Shown here: positions 1 through 8,639 of the stretch, piece by piece
Numbering within the stretch: the stretch's first letter is position 1
How the letters are laid out: every line of letters starts with the position of its first letter
Assembly: GCA_028565635.1 (NCBI GenBank)
Contig: JAOXYB010026635.1
Location: 1-15,712, forward strand
Reading direction: 5' to 3'
Source: Phoronis ovalis
Taxonomy: Eukaryota; Phoronida; Phoronidae
Length of the DNA: 15,712 bases
Made by a program: the position numbers and the translations under genes
Notes under the pieces: generated by a model
Seen by the model: only the letters and a program-made list of their open reading frames with translations
Told to the model about the DNA's origin: nothing
Databases searched by the model: none

Positions 1-651
1 TTGAAAAACCAAACTTTTATGAAATGTTAAATTAAACTTGCAGTAAAGATGAGAAATGGCATCTAAGCCGTTAGCGTAATTTATAAATACTGCTTTGAAG
101 TTCCATATTTCGTTGGTGCATTTGGGCGAATCGTGTTATTATTTTGTCTATGTCATGTTTGAAATCATAATGTTATATGTAAGTAGGCAAGAGAGGCTAA
201 TCTCTTCATACCCATGCTGCTGGCTCTTGTGTAATTATGTAACCTTGTGCCACTTAACTATACGCCCGATTCGGTGATTAGGGCGTAAAAATGTTCCTGT
301 TGTTTAAAAGGGGGGTGCGTTCGCACCCAACGCACCCCCCCCCCCATCTGACGAGCCTGCTCAGTATGTCATCGGTTTGAAGATACATTTCAATGGTGAA
401 GCCAGTTAGAGCAGGTATGGCTGGTCGTTCATGGAAACAGTTCATAAAAGTCATTTTCCGTGGCCATTGTGTCGTCCAAATGGAAACAATCGCTAACTTC
501 TACATTAAACAAAAAATACAGCTGTAATAAGTTTGAGTATGTTTTGTTGCTCTCATTCAGAATCAACCTAATCAAGGTATATGAAAATGTAAAAATTATA
601 AGATAACAATTTAATTTTAATTTTTTTTAAAAAGCTGAAACATATTTTGTT
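1..651. other. Non-coding left edge with a GC-rich hairpin
   Basis: No EGF exon or other coding exon could be recognised on either strand, and the short open frame at 95-277 has no domain features. The one structured spot is the G/C-rich inverted repeat at 310-340, followed by an uninterrupted run of C. It may be the last intron of the EGF gene or its 3' flank. Confidence 0.5.
310..340. repeat. 12-bp perfect inverted repeat (hairpin) plus poly-C run
   Basis: GGGGGGTGCGTT (310-321) and AACGCACCCCCC (329-340) are exact reverse complements around a 7-nt spacer. A second, nested pairing GGGTGCG/CGCACCC (313-319 with 322-328) is possible. The C run continues to 345. Probably a repeat fragment or low-complexity DNA; no function is suggested by position. 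Confidence 0.6.
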
Positions 652-671
652 CTACATAAATGTATGCCTAC

Positions 672-796
672 TTGTCTCGCATTGTTTCCCTGTGTAGTAT
701 GGTGGACATGAACAGTAATAATCCGCAATATCATCCCAACATGTGCCACGACGACATGGGCTGCTTGCGCACTCCTTTTTATTTATTTCACAGTAT
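672..796 (-). CDS. EGF gene exon 6: end of EGF 4 and EGF 5
   Basis: The acceptor GATATCTTTCAG-type tract ends at 797. The first codons give YC, closing EGF 4. EGF 5 follows: KKECASSPC, RRGTCWDDIADYYCSC, PPYYTGKQC, with all six cysteines. A possible donor, GACAA|GTAGGC, has its GT at 671-670 and leaves phase 1. If it is not used, the frame ends at a TAG at 652-654 after six more residues. No polyadenylation signal close by decides between the two. Confidence 0.78.
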
Positions 797-3700
797 CTGA
801 AAGATATAAATTCACATTTTAAGCATCTCATTTTGCTGGGTATGTATATACAATATATAAAAGATTTCACTTGGTACATTTTAGTTAATTTGTCCATCGC
901 TTAATTTCAAATTTTATTAAGGGATAGGGGGCCCGTGATGAAACGCACACTTACTTGCCATTAAATCCATTAACACATCGACACATGTACGATTGAAGAC
1001 TATCAACACAGGTGGCTTTATTTCTGCAATTATTCTGAATACAATCGTCAATGTTTTGATTACAAGTTTGTCCTGTAAAGAGAAGACATAACAGAATGTA
1101 GAAAATTTCCGAAGAAATGTAGAGCCTATATCATGTGTGCCACATTGTGTGACAATATATACTCTACCGTGGAAGTTGCAATACATTGTTTCATTCCTAG
1201 AGTACTTAAACCATATCGAACTGTTCTGACTGTACCACGTATAGTGAGTGAAGTAAAAAGCTAACCTGTAAAACCGGCAACGCAGTTACATTTATACCCA
1301 TTCACCAAATCTTGGCATGATCCGCCATTTTCGCAAGGTCCATTTACACAGTCGTGTTTCAACAGGAAAGTTAGCAAGGAGACGTGCGTGACCGGTGGCG
1401 CTATAAAAAGTATGCAAATAGGTTACTGAGAAAATGACAAATATTAAATATCGTATGGTACAGTGATTATCAATTCTTTTTAAAATTTGCTTTAAATGAT
1501 GACCTGTTCACCAAGTCAACACACGTTGCACCATTCTGGCACATGTTTGGATCACAGTCGTTTGTATTAATTTCGCAGTTAACACCAGTGAAACCAGGAG
1601 AGCAAACACATTGGTATTCATCAATCTTGTCAAAACAGGTTCCTTGATGTTGACATGGATTGGAAAAGCATTCATTCTTATCTAAAAGCAAAAAACAGGA
1701 AAGGTTTGTGCCTGAAAGTTTTGTTCAGTCTGTACTCACTTTCATCATTAAGATATTAACCCATATTTATTTTCAGTAGCAACAATGCTTTTTTAAATAT
1801 CTTGATCCCCAACAGAGACACTTGAACTATACCTATTTTTCTGAAAAATATGGTAAACTTGCACTACCATTTTACTTAATTCAATTTCGGTTACACTACC
1901 TTTCGAAATTTTGCCTCTTTCATACCTGTCAAGTTGCAAGAATTTTTTTGGAGGGAAACTTTTTTTTATAAATTTCGGTTGGAACGCGACCTGTGGGGGA
2001 TGGATGCCGGAGGGGTCATCCCTCAGGGGGAAGAGTGCAAGGGACCTCCCTCGCAATTTTTGACTTTCAGATGCTGTTTCCTGCTATCTGGTGTATTTCT
2101 GAGTAGAGTCTGAAGGTGTTCACCTTAAAAAAGTGCATTCAAAAGTTAAGCAATACACTGGATACCCATATCTATAAGACTGGTGACAACTTGGCCTCTG
2201 AGGAAGTGTGGACATGTCTCAGAACAAATGTAAATAACATCTTTTGTCGGTGTAGTAAACAGCCACTGAATAATTCTGCTTTTTTTAAGTATTCCATGAG
2301 TCGTTTTTTTTAAATATAACATTATACGTAAAAATATAATTGCCTTTTAGCAAAGGCCAGATTGCACAGAGAAATAGTTATATATCCAGACCTATTAGGA
2401 TTATCCTGGAAGCCACGAATGTTCAAATACCTCTGGATAACCTTTATCTCTTGTCGAACGTTTCATGAAATTTTGACTGTTTGACCTATGAATGACCTTT
2501 TGGACCTCAAAGTCAGCTAAAATAACCTCTAACCTGACCTGTTGACTTTGCATCAAATTTCTGGATATTAATTTTTTGTTTGACTCAAAATGGCCATACG
2601 ACCCCTAGATTACCTTTAAATGACATAAAACCATCATTTTCGGAAGTTAAATGCAATTTTAAGAGTTTGAAATTTTAACCCCTGAATGACCTTTAGACCT
2701 TTAAGGTCAGCTAATCTACCCCAGGGATGCCATATGTCAAATTATATGACTGTAGCACCACTCTGTCTTGATTTATACACCCTTGCTTATTAAAATTAGC
2801 CAAAAACATGCTAAAAAATAAAAATCTGATCTTCGACCCATTAAAGACCTCAAAAATCATCATGTTGACCGTTAGGTGACCAGATACAATCAGTTTTGAA
2901 CATTTTTGAAATTTGACCTGCTGACCTTAAATTGACCCCTGGCCTAATTTTTGTATGTCCCCCTCCCTACTACGTCTACACCTCAAGTTTTGTACCTGTA
3001 GCTCAAAGCGTTTCTAATATATAGACGTTTGAAAATTAGAAGAAAAAAAAACAACATATAAATATATAATGTACGTCTTTGTTCAGAATTTCAACTGTAA
3101 TCCTTGCCCATTATTAAGTGCATACGATAATTGACTTTAAATCCCGGTGACATCACTCAACAACGAAATATGCCGCCCGTTGGCTGATAGCCACTTGTGT
3201 TAAATTCCGAGGTCTAACTGTCACCCGTTGATCATATGAATCTCGAAACAGTGATTGGCCAACATGATTTTTTAAAAGGGTGCATACGGTACAAGTCTGA
3301 AATTGGAATCATGCATGTTAGGTCTAATAACTATATACTACTCTAAAACAATGTTAGTATTATATTTATTAGGGATGACATTCATATATTAGATGTACAT
3401 TGTACTTCTGTGGTCCCCATCCAGTGCTCTGTTCAGTACAATTGCAGTTGGCAACGTTTTCTATATGGCAAAGTGTACAGTGTGTACATGCAGGCTAATC
3501 ACCATACGCATATCTGGGGTTTTCCCTACTTTTCCGAGAGCAGTCCTGATAGCAAGCTGGACAAATGCAGGTGTCACCTTGCAATATGAACAATGTCCCA
3601 CCTTTAGACAGCCACTCAGAAAACTCTTTATGTCGGTCTCCACAGAACATGTGTATTAGTAACTTAAACTGAACGTGCTTGTTTATTGAGATAAAAGAAG

Positions 3701-6700
3701 GATAACTGGGAAGAGTCATTTAATTAATTTTTAATTGCTTGTAAGTTCCTGTTATATTCAAAGAACAGGCCTGTAAGTTTGACTCATACATTTTGAAAGG
3801 TTCCATATGGGAAAAACCTGGTCATGAACATTGAAGACATTTTGTTACTTTATTAATTAAAAAAGAACCACAGAGCTAAAATCTGCTAGTTAATAAACTG
3901 TAGTGGACCTAATGCCAAACTCAGTTCGCAATAATTTTGTGTAATTTCTCATATATTTTTAAATTTTAAAATGTTTCAACAAGTTTCAAGTAACACATAT
4001 TCTACTGTTCAATCATTAAATATATAATTATTTCTAAAATGAACTAAAAATTATTTGAAAATACAAGTAAATTTAGATAATACCAGATTTTACATTAGAC
4101 TGACATAAAATTTTCCTGAGCAGCCATCTTTAAAAGTGATGATGTCATATGCATTATTGACCAATCATAGCACTAGTTGTATGCATGTGCTGACTAACTG
4201 TTTACCAACAAGCATGTTTATCAGTCTTTTCTCATTGAAGACCCCCTATTTATACCATATTTGGAAATGGAATGTAATTAGACTCCGCCTATGTCTACCC
4301 ATGCCAAAGATTTCAACCAGTGAGACATGAATTCTTTGATAATTAGACAGCTTTGGTGGATTTGATTGGATAAGCAGTGTGAAACTGCCATATTGGGAAA
4401 TATGACTGACACTATTTTCAAGCTTTGTTGCCATTTAAAAGTTCCTTGTAGAAAAGTTAAGCAAGTCTCTTCATTTTGATATATAACTACTGGTAGCATG
4501 TTTCTGCAACATAACACAACTTTATTTTTGCAAAATAATGTTTCTCATGTGCAATTTTAGCATTGAATATGAGCAAATTTGTCACATTTTAATCTAATTT
4601 TAAGATTTAATTGCCACAAAATTACTGTTGAAAGACCTGAAACTACATGACTTTGGTTAGATGGCATACCAAACACACCTCATAGTAAATTTTAATCAAG
4701 TCTGCATTGAATGGAGACTTTTAGAGAAGGCAAATAGGTAAAAATGAAGTACTACATTTTTTATAGTAAAGCCATTAAAGTTAGCACACATTGTTTAGCC
4801 ATTATTTCATTAATTTATGACAATTTAAAAAAACAAAACATTTTAGCTAACCATAGGCCACCATTGCTTGCTGTGAGCCACTATTTCTTGTGAATAATTT
4901 CTTGGCTTGCCCAGTTCAGAAAATAAAAGGATTCCAGTCGGATTTTCTTATTAATAGCGACAGCCTAATATAAGCCAATAAATATTCAGTTTTAGAAGTA
5001 GCAAAATAGTACATATCATTTATTACAATGATTTCATAAGTGATTTACTTTCATATTTTAACTAAAATTCAGGAAGTTGAATGTTCCTTTTATTAAATAT
5101 AACATAACATATGCATTAATATTATTTTCATATTTGGAAAATCAGGACTCTATTTCAACCTAGTATTGCAGGGATTATTGGTTCACTCTATTGCTGCTAA
5201 TGCTCTCAAGTTACAAGAAAAAAGCATATACTATTACCAAAATCAAACTTTTTTGATGTAACAGCTACCAATTCTGAGTTCAAAAAAGTGTTTTAAGCAT
5301 GAGTAGTGTATGAAGCCAAATCATAATCATGAGCTCATCAAGCAAACTTTGACAGTAAACTATGCACTCTTTCTTGGAGGCAACTTTTAAATAATTAAGA
5401 TATTCACATATATAACCCTACATACAATTAAAACAATTCTTTTGTAATGTTTTATTTATATGTACAACTTTTGAGTCATTTTACATTTTACATTATAAGT
5501 AATTGCAAAATTACATTTGATAATTCTAATAGTATGGCAATGTTGGTATCTATGACACTAATGAGTTTGAAAATGAGGCTAAGGTCAACTAGTTCATGTT
5601 TATTAAAAAAAAGGAACATGATACACTAATTAGCCAACATTCTGAGAATCCAGACGGGACTGTGAATTATTAGTTACATATCGCGTTATACTGAACCAGG
5701 AATGTGAATCGTAAGTGCTTTCCAAGAATCGTAGTTAGATCAGGAAAATTGTGGGTTTCTTAGATTCTTACACAAAGCGGCAATTGTAAAAGTTTGAGTT
5801 TCTATTTATTTAGGTGATTTGTCAGGAATTTGTCATTGTTAGTTACATGTACTAATTGATTTCAAGGGTAAAAAATTTAAGTGTTTTATTTGAAACTTGC
5901 TTAAATTTAACTATATTCAAATAGAAATTTTGCAAGTATAAACGTCTAATTGTTTATTATAGCTTAGAAAATGCAAGTTTGCATATCATATGAAAATTAA
6001 CCGGCTTATATCATGAATATGCATGTATAATTCCATGCCATGCTTTCATCAGAAATAATCTTCCTATAACCAATTCAATCCGCAATGAAGTTTAAAATAT
6101 TTGAGGCAATTTAAGTTTTGTGATAAAAAATAGTTTAGTTAAAAAAGTAATTGTTGTGTTTCTCTGAAATCAATTTTTTCAATGTAAGATAATAAAATAC
6201 GGCCCCATACTAGCCCACGTACTTTATTTAATAACTAAAAAAGAAATTCAGTAACTGTTCCAACGCTTTTCGATTTCCAAAATGAAAAGTACTTACCGGC
6301 GATGGTACGTCTTGCGGGGTGCACTGTACTCTGAAAAGAATATTTAAGTGCATGTATACAATCTAAACATGTATTGCATATCTATCCATCTCCTTAATGT
6401 CACTGAGTAACCCCTAATTAACAATTGTCCAGTAAAAGTATCCCAACGCACGACGATCCAGTTCGTAATGTGTTTCGATAAAATAATTTATTATTGAATT
6501 CATTGTCACATTCTTATAATTGGTTACTAAAGTTTTACAAATAAAAATATTTATTTACCGCATATTTAGTTAAGTGGAGTATCTAAATTTAAAATTTTGA
6601 TGGTATATAAAAGTTACTAAAAAATATCGATCATAATAAACGGTGAGAATAACGTAAAATAAACAGTAAGTTACGGCAACTTGATGAACAAATTGCAAGA

Positions 6701-6950
6701 GTACATTAATTTTGTTTTTTAAATGGCATATGTTCAAATCGATAGTATTGTCATATTCATATCAATTATTCACCAGAATAAAACTGGACATAACAAAATG
6801 CAGAATACGAGTGTTAAATAATATGTGAAAACTTACTAATTTGGGCGGCAAAGGAGACGTAGCTGTTGGTTCAGAGCTGTTCCGAATAACTGTTCCATTC
6901 ACGCAAAAGGCTGCAATAACATTTGCAAATATTACCCAGCACACCAACAT
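672..6950 (-). CDS. Secreted calcium-binding EGF-repeat protein (gene span, 3' end not seen)
   Basis: A minus-strand gene assembled from six exons: 6950-6837, 6330-6297, 1681-1504, 1400-1266, 1072-955 and 796-672. The conceptual protein starts with a signal peptide, has a short Ser/Thr/Pro linker, then five EGF units. Units 1, 4 and 5 and the third one have the C-x-[DN]-x4-[YF]-x-C spacing of calcium-binding EGF domains. Splice phases agree at junctions exon 1/2 (phase 0), 2/3 (phase 1), 4/5 (phase 1) and 5/6 (phase 2). Junction 3/4 does not fit and EGF 2 lacks its second half. The last exon seen has a donor-like GT at 671-670, but I found no further exon to the left edge, so the gene may run beyond the window or stop at the TAG at 652-654. 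Such EGF strings occur in Notch-like, fibrillin-like and matrix proteins; the exact family is not recognisable. Exons are listed separately. Confidence 0.75.
955..1072 (-). CDS. EGF gene exon 5: EGF 4
   Basis: The acceptor CTCTTTACAG ends at 1073 and the donor is GGCAA|GTAAGTG (GT at 954-953). It starts in phase 1 and completes EGF 3 with GQTC, then encodes NIDDC...NNC...ATC, VDSLQSYMCRC and VNGFNG, a calcium-binding EGF. It leaves in phase 2, the phase expected by the next exon, where AA plus A gives Lys and TAC TGT supplies the closing cysteine. Confidence 0.82.
1266..1400 (-). CDS. EGF gene exon 4: EGF 3
   Basis: Encodes one EGF domain: HDCVNGPC, GGSCQDLVNGYKCNC and VAGFTG, whose final cysteine comes from the next exon. 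C-Q-D-L-V-N-G-Y-K-C is the calcium-binding/hydroxylation pattern. The donor is TTTACAG|GTTAG (GT at 1265-1264), phase 1. The most likely acceptor is TTTTTATAG ending at 1401, which places about 17 hydrophobic or neutral residues before the first cysteine. That is longer than usual for a one-EGF exon and makes the 5' border less sure than the 3' border. Confidence 0.75.
1504..1681 (-). CDS. EGF gene exon 3: EGF 1 and the first half of EGF 2
   Basis: The acceptor TTTTGCTTTTAG ends at 1682. The exon encodes DKNEC...C, a full six-cysteine EGF domain with the calcium-binding pattern (D-x-N-E-C, then C-F-D-K-I-D-E-Y-Q-C) and a C-x-C-x-PGFTG ending. A second EGF starts at NTNDC and stops after its third cysteine at TCVDLVN, where a donor (AACAG|GTCATC, GT at 1503-1502) falls. 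The second half (C-x-C ... C) is absent here and from the next 100 nt. With that donor the exon leaves in phase 2, whereas the next exon is best read from phase 1. So either an exon was lost or misread, or the copy is damaged here. Confidence 0.8.
2395..2960. repeat. Diverged internal repeat rich in TGACCT motifs
   Basis: Two or three diverged copies of a roughly 200-bp unit can be seen. Near 2462-2525, 2655-2715 and 2893-2945 the order GAAATTTTGACC, then TGAATGACCTTT or TGACCTTAAA, then GACCT and GTCAGCTAA recurs with changes. TGACCT and TTGACC words are scattered through the stretch. No reading frame crosses it. It is most simply an old tandem or dispersed repeat. TGACCT is also a nuclear-receptor half-site, but the clustering here follows from the repeat. 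Confidence 0.5.
3365..3719 (-). pseudogene. Eroded Cys-rich zinc-binding-type ORF remnant, family not identified
   Basis: On the minus strand, a 74-codon frame from 3719 to 3498 gives HMFCGDRHKEFSEWLSKGG, then GDTCICPACYQDC, then a TAG at 3495-3497. Beyond the stop the same frame continues with CTHCTLC, NCNC, a GWGP motif and YECHP, ending at tandem TAA codons near 3367-3372. The paired CxxC and CxC spacing on both sides of the stop suggests zinc-binding modules that were once one protein. It lies inside the EGF gene intron on the same strand but has no EGF features, so it is probably a piece of a mobile element rather than host exon. The reverse frame at 3393-3659 is its shadow. I do not recognise the family with confidence. 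Confidence 0.45.
6297..6330 (-). CDS. EGF gene exon 2: 34-nt micro-exon
   Basis: A 34-nt segment is framed by a good acceptor (ATTCTTTTCAG, ending at 6331) and a near-consensus donor (CCG|GTAAGT, GT at 6296-6295). Read in phase 0 from exon 1 it gives STVHPARRTIA plus one base. It leaves in phase 1, exactly what the first EGF exon needs: the leftover G and AT make the Asp of the DKNEC calcium-binding start. It joins the secretion leader to the EGF array. It was identified only from the splice sites and phase agreement, since it is too short for a coding signal. Confidence 0.6.
6331..6836 (-). other. First intron of the EGF gene
   Basis: About 500 bp between the signal-peptide exon (donor ATTA|GTAAGT) and the micro-exon (acceptor TTCTTTTCAG). 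AT-rich, no recognisable repeat or exon. Confidence 0.55.
6837..6950 (-). CDS. EGF gene exon 1: start codon and signal peptide
   Basis: ATG at 6950-6948 opens a 38-codon exon. Residues 2-16 are hydrophobic (LVCWVIFANVIAAFC), a typical secretory signal peptide. A Ser/Thr/Pro-rich stretch follows and the exon ends PPKL at a strong donor, ATTA|GTAAGT (GT at 6836-6835). It ends in phase 0, matching the start of the 34-nt exon downstream. The open frame runs on past the donor to 6762, but that part has no recognisable domain and is intron. The single strong donor plus the signal peptide make this start convincing, although an upstream non-coding exon cannot be excluded. Confidence 0.72.
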
Positions 6951-8375
6951 GGTTTCTCTGGCACAGTTTATAAATACGTCGGATAGCCAATGTGCTTAAA
7001 AAGTGTTTATGTGCAATAGCCGAGTTGATAAGAAATATTAACCCGTGATACCGACATTTAAGTTAACTTGGCAGTGATCACCTGATCTTTGTCCAGGAAA
7101 TAGGTGGAAATATACAAATATCTTGTTTTACGGATATCGTGCGCGACAAAATTTGATCACATATACAAACAATGGGATAAACTAAAATGTACCGAGCACA
7201 TTTAAAATTGATAAACGCGAACCATGCATAGACCTATCTATCTATTATTATTTGCAATATCCGAAAGATTAAGTGTGTATCGCAGTACAGAACACTTCAC
7301 AGTCATATTATTCGAAAGAGTCCATATATATTGAGGTTTTGGCACATCATTTTTTCTAAAATGAAAACAGTACAAATGGAATCAACGAAACACGTGTACA
7401 TACTTAGTATATAAGCAATAATACGATGTATTTTCGTCTCATTTATCTCCGTATTTAAATAAAACAAAAGAAAGTTGAAATTTCCATTGTACAATTTCAC
7501 CTATTTTTCGCAATACTGGACTAGCAGTAGAAAGAATTTTTTTCGTGCAATTCGATGATTTACCTTTTAACTATCTTTTGATTTATTCTATTGACAGAAT
7601 ATACAATTGTACGGTATAAGATGCCCACATTTCGGTACTCCCGGATTTTAGTTGTTTACATATACTGTTTGTGGAGAAGTAAGCCATAACCTATAAACAT
7701 ACACGAGTGACTTATCTGGTAATGGAACGCATACACAATTTTTAAAATAATGTATTTCAGATATATAAAATTTATTTACTTTATTTTGGTCAACATATAA
7801 AATACTGAACTACAATTCGCAAGTGAGTATATAGGACAGTGTTTGGCGGGACATGACATTAGATCTAGTAACAAAAGACGAATGGAAAATAACGTGCATA
7901 TTCGAGATGGCAAATTAACCGCATTGCATACGTGTTCCCTTAAATACATTCTCCCGTTAAGTTAGCTCTAAACTCTCACTCTGGTAAAGAACGATACAAT
8001 ATGCCCGCAAGATTTTCTGAACTGACTAATCTTAAAAGAAAAATCAGGAAATTTCGTTTTTAATTTCGTTTAGACTATTTTAAATTTTCCCTGACGTTTA
8101 CAGTAATTGTTTGAATTTTTTATCATTTCGTCGTTAAGCTGTCATTGAGACAATTATTCGAATGTTGTCTGTGTGATAAAGTCCAAAGTATAGTTAGAAT
8201 ATTAACTGTATTGTGACAGTTTGCACATAACACAGACTTCCACAGGCGTCCAATAGACAATTAAATTGTACATGGGGCCTGTTGCAAGTCGAATTGGAAG
8301 TGTTTGAAACATAATTTAGTTAGTGTACTTTTTATAGAAATTGTCCGCAGTTACAAGTCACTTAAAGAAAAAAAA
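6951..8375. other. Intergenic region between two divergent genes
   Basis: 1.4 kb separates the ATG of the minus-strand EGF gene (6950) from the ATG of the plus-strand VWA gene (8376). It must hold both promoters. It is AT-rich without an open frame showing a domain, and the short minus-strand frame at 7303-7500 has no features. A TTTTTATAG word at about 8327-8335 lies some 45 nt before the VWA start. It could be a weak TATA element or, with the CCGCAG at 8345-8350, part of a leader splice acceptor. Confidence 0.5.
6967..6976 (-). promoter_or_regulatory. Possible TATA box of the EGF gene
   Basis: Read on the minus strand, TATTTATAAA begins 26 nt before the ATG at 6950, with ATTGGC (an inverted CCAAT-type word, 6986-6991) about 10 bp further upstream. 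The spacing would put transcription start almost at the ATG. So either the leader is extremely short or the TATA match is chance in AT-rich DNA. Confidence 0.3.
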
Positions 8376-8639
8376 ATGGCGTTCGATCACCTCCTAGTCT
8401 TTGCCGCGTTGGTGGGCATAGGTGCGTCCCAATGTTGGAACAGTGATCAAGTCATTCGTCAACAAGAATTTTTTTTAGGAGATTCTGTGAATTATGTTAG
8501 TTCAAGGGCTCGGGATAGGGTGGACATGATGTTTCTTTTGGATCAGTCTCTTAGTCTGAGTAACCAGGAATTTGAAATCGAACTTGAATTCGTTAAAAGT
8601 GTTGTTGAACATTTTGCAATTTCACCGCGTTATTCGCAG
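8376..8639 (+). CDS. VWA gene exon 1: signal peptide and first VWA strand with MIDAS
   Basis: The ATG at 8376 sits in AAAAAAATGG, with A at -3 and G at +4, and starts MAFDHLLVFAALVGIGAS, a clean signal peptide with likely cleavage before QC. An in-frame ATG at 8304 would put 24 mostly polar residues in front of the signal and is less likely. VDMMFLLDQSLSLSNQEF is the first VWA beta strand plus the D-x-S-x-S metal site. The exon ends RYSQ at donor CGCAG|GTAAGT (GT at 8640-8641), phase 0. Confidence 0.85.

Larger units (their letters stand above)
1682..6296 (-). other. Long intron of the EGF gene
   Basis: 4.6 kb between the micro-exon and the first EGF exon. It is very AT-rich, with stops in all frames. 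From 1793 to 2100 there is a GC-richer patch with a T-rich and a G-rich segment that looks like a dispersed repeat fragment. From about 2395 to 2960 lies a TGACCT-rich internal repeat, and at about 3365-3719 a Cys-rich reading-frame remnant. In 3720-6296 I recognise nothing beyond AT-rich sequence. No further EGF-like exon was found here, though a small exon without cysteines would escape notice. Confidence 0.6.

Noticed and set aside
1793-2056. Minus-strand 87-codon frame as an exon of the EGF gene
   Set aside because: No cysteines in EGF spacing and a skewed composition with T-rich and G-rich runs; more like a repeat fragment in the intron.
3393-3659. Plus-strand 88-codon Cys-containing frame
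   Set aside because: Shadow of the minus-strand remnant at 3365-3719, which has regular CxxC spacing and a matching continuation past its stop.
4136-4517. Overlapping short frames on both strands as a gene or transposon piece
   Set aside because: No motif, domain or splice support, and no convincing inverted ends around the segment.
6762-6836. Continuation of the signal-peptide frame past GTAAGT as real coding sequence
   Set aside because: The donor is near consensus and the phase leads cleanly to the micro-exon; the extension has no features.
7303-7500. Minus-strand 65-codon frame upstream of the EGF gene as a separate gene or upstream exon
   Set aside because: No domain or clear signal peptide, and no strong donor that would join it to 6950; ordinary AT-rich chance frame.
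8304-8375. Upstream in-frame ATG extending the VWA protein by 24 residues
   Set aside because: It would bury a clean signal peptide behind a polar leader. The ATG at 8376 has a better context and starts the signal directly.
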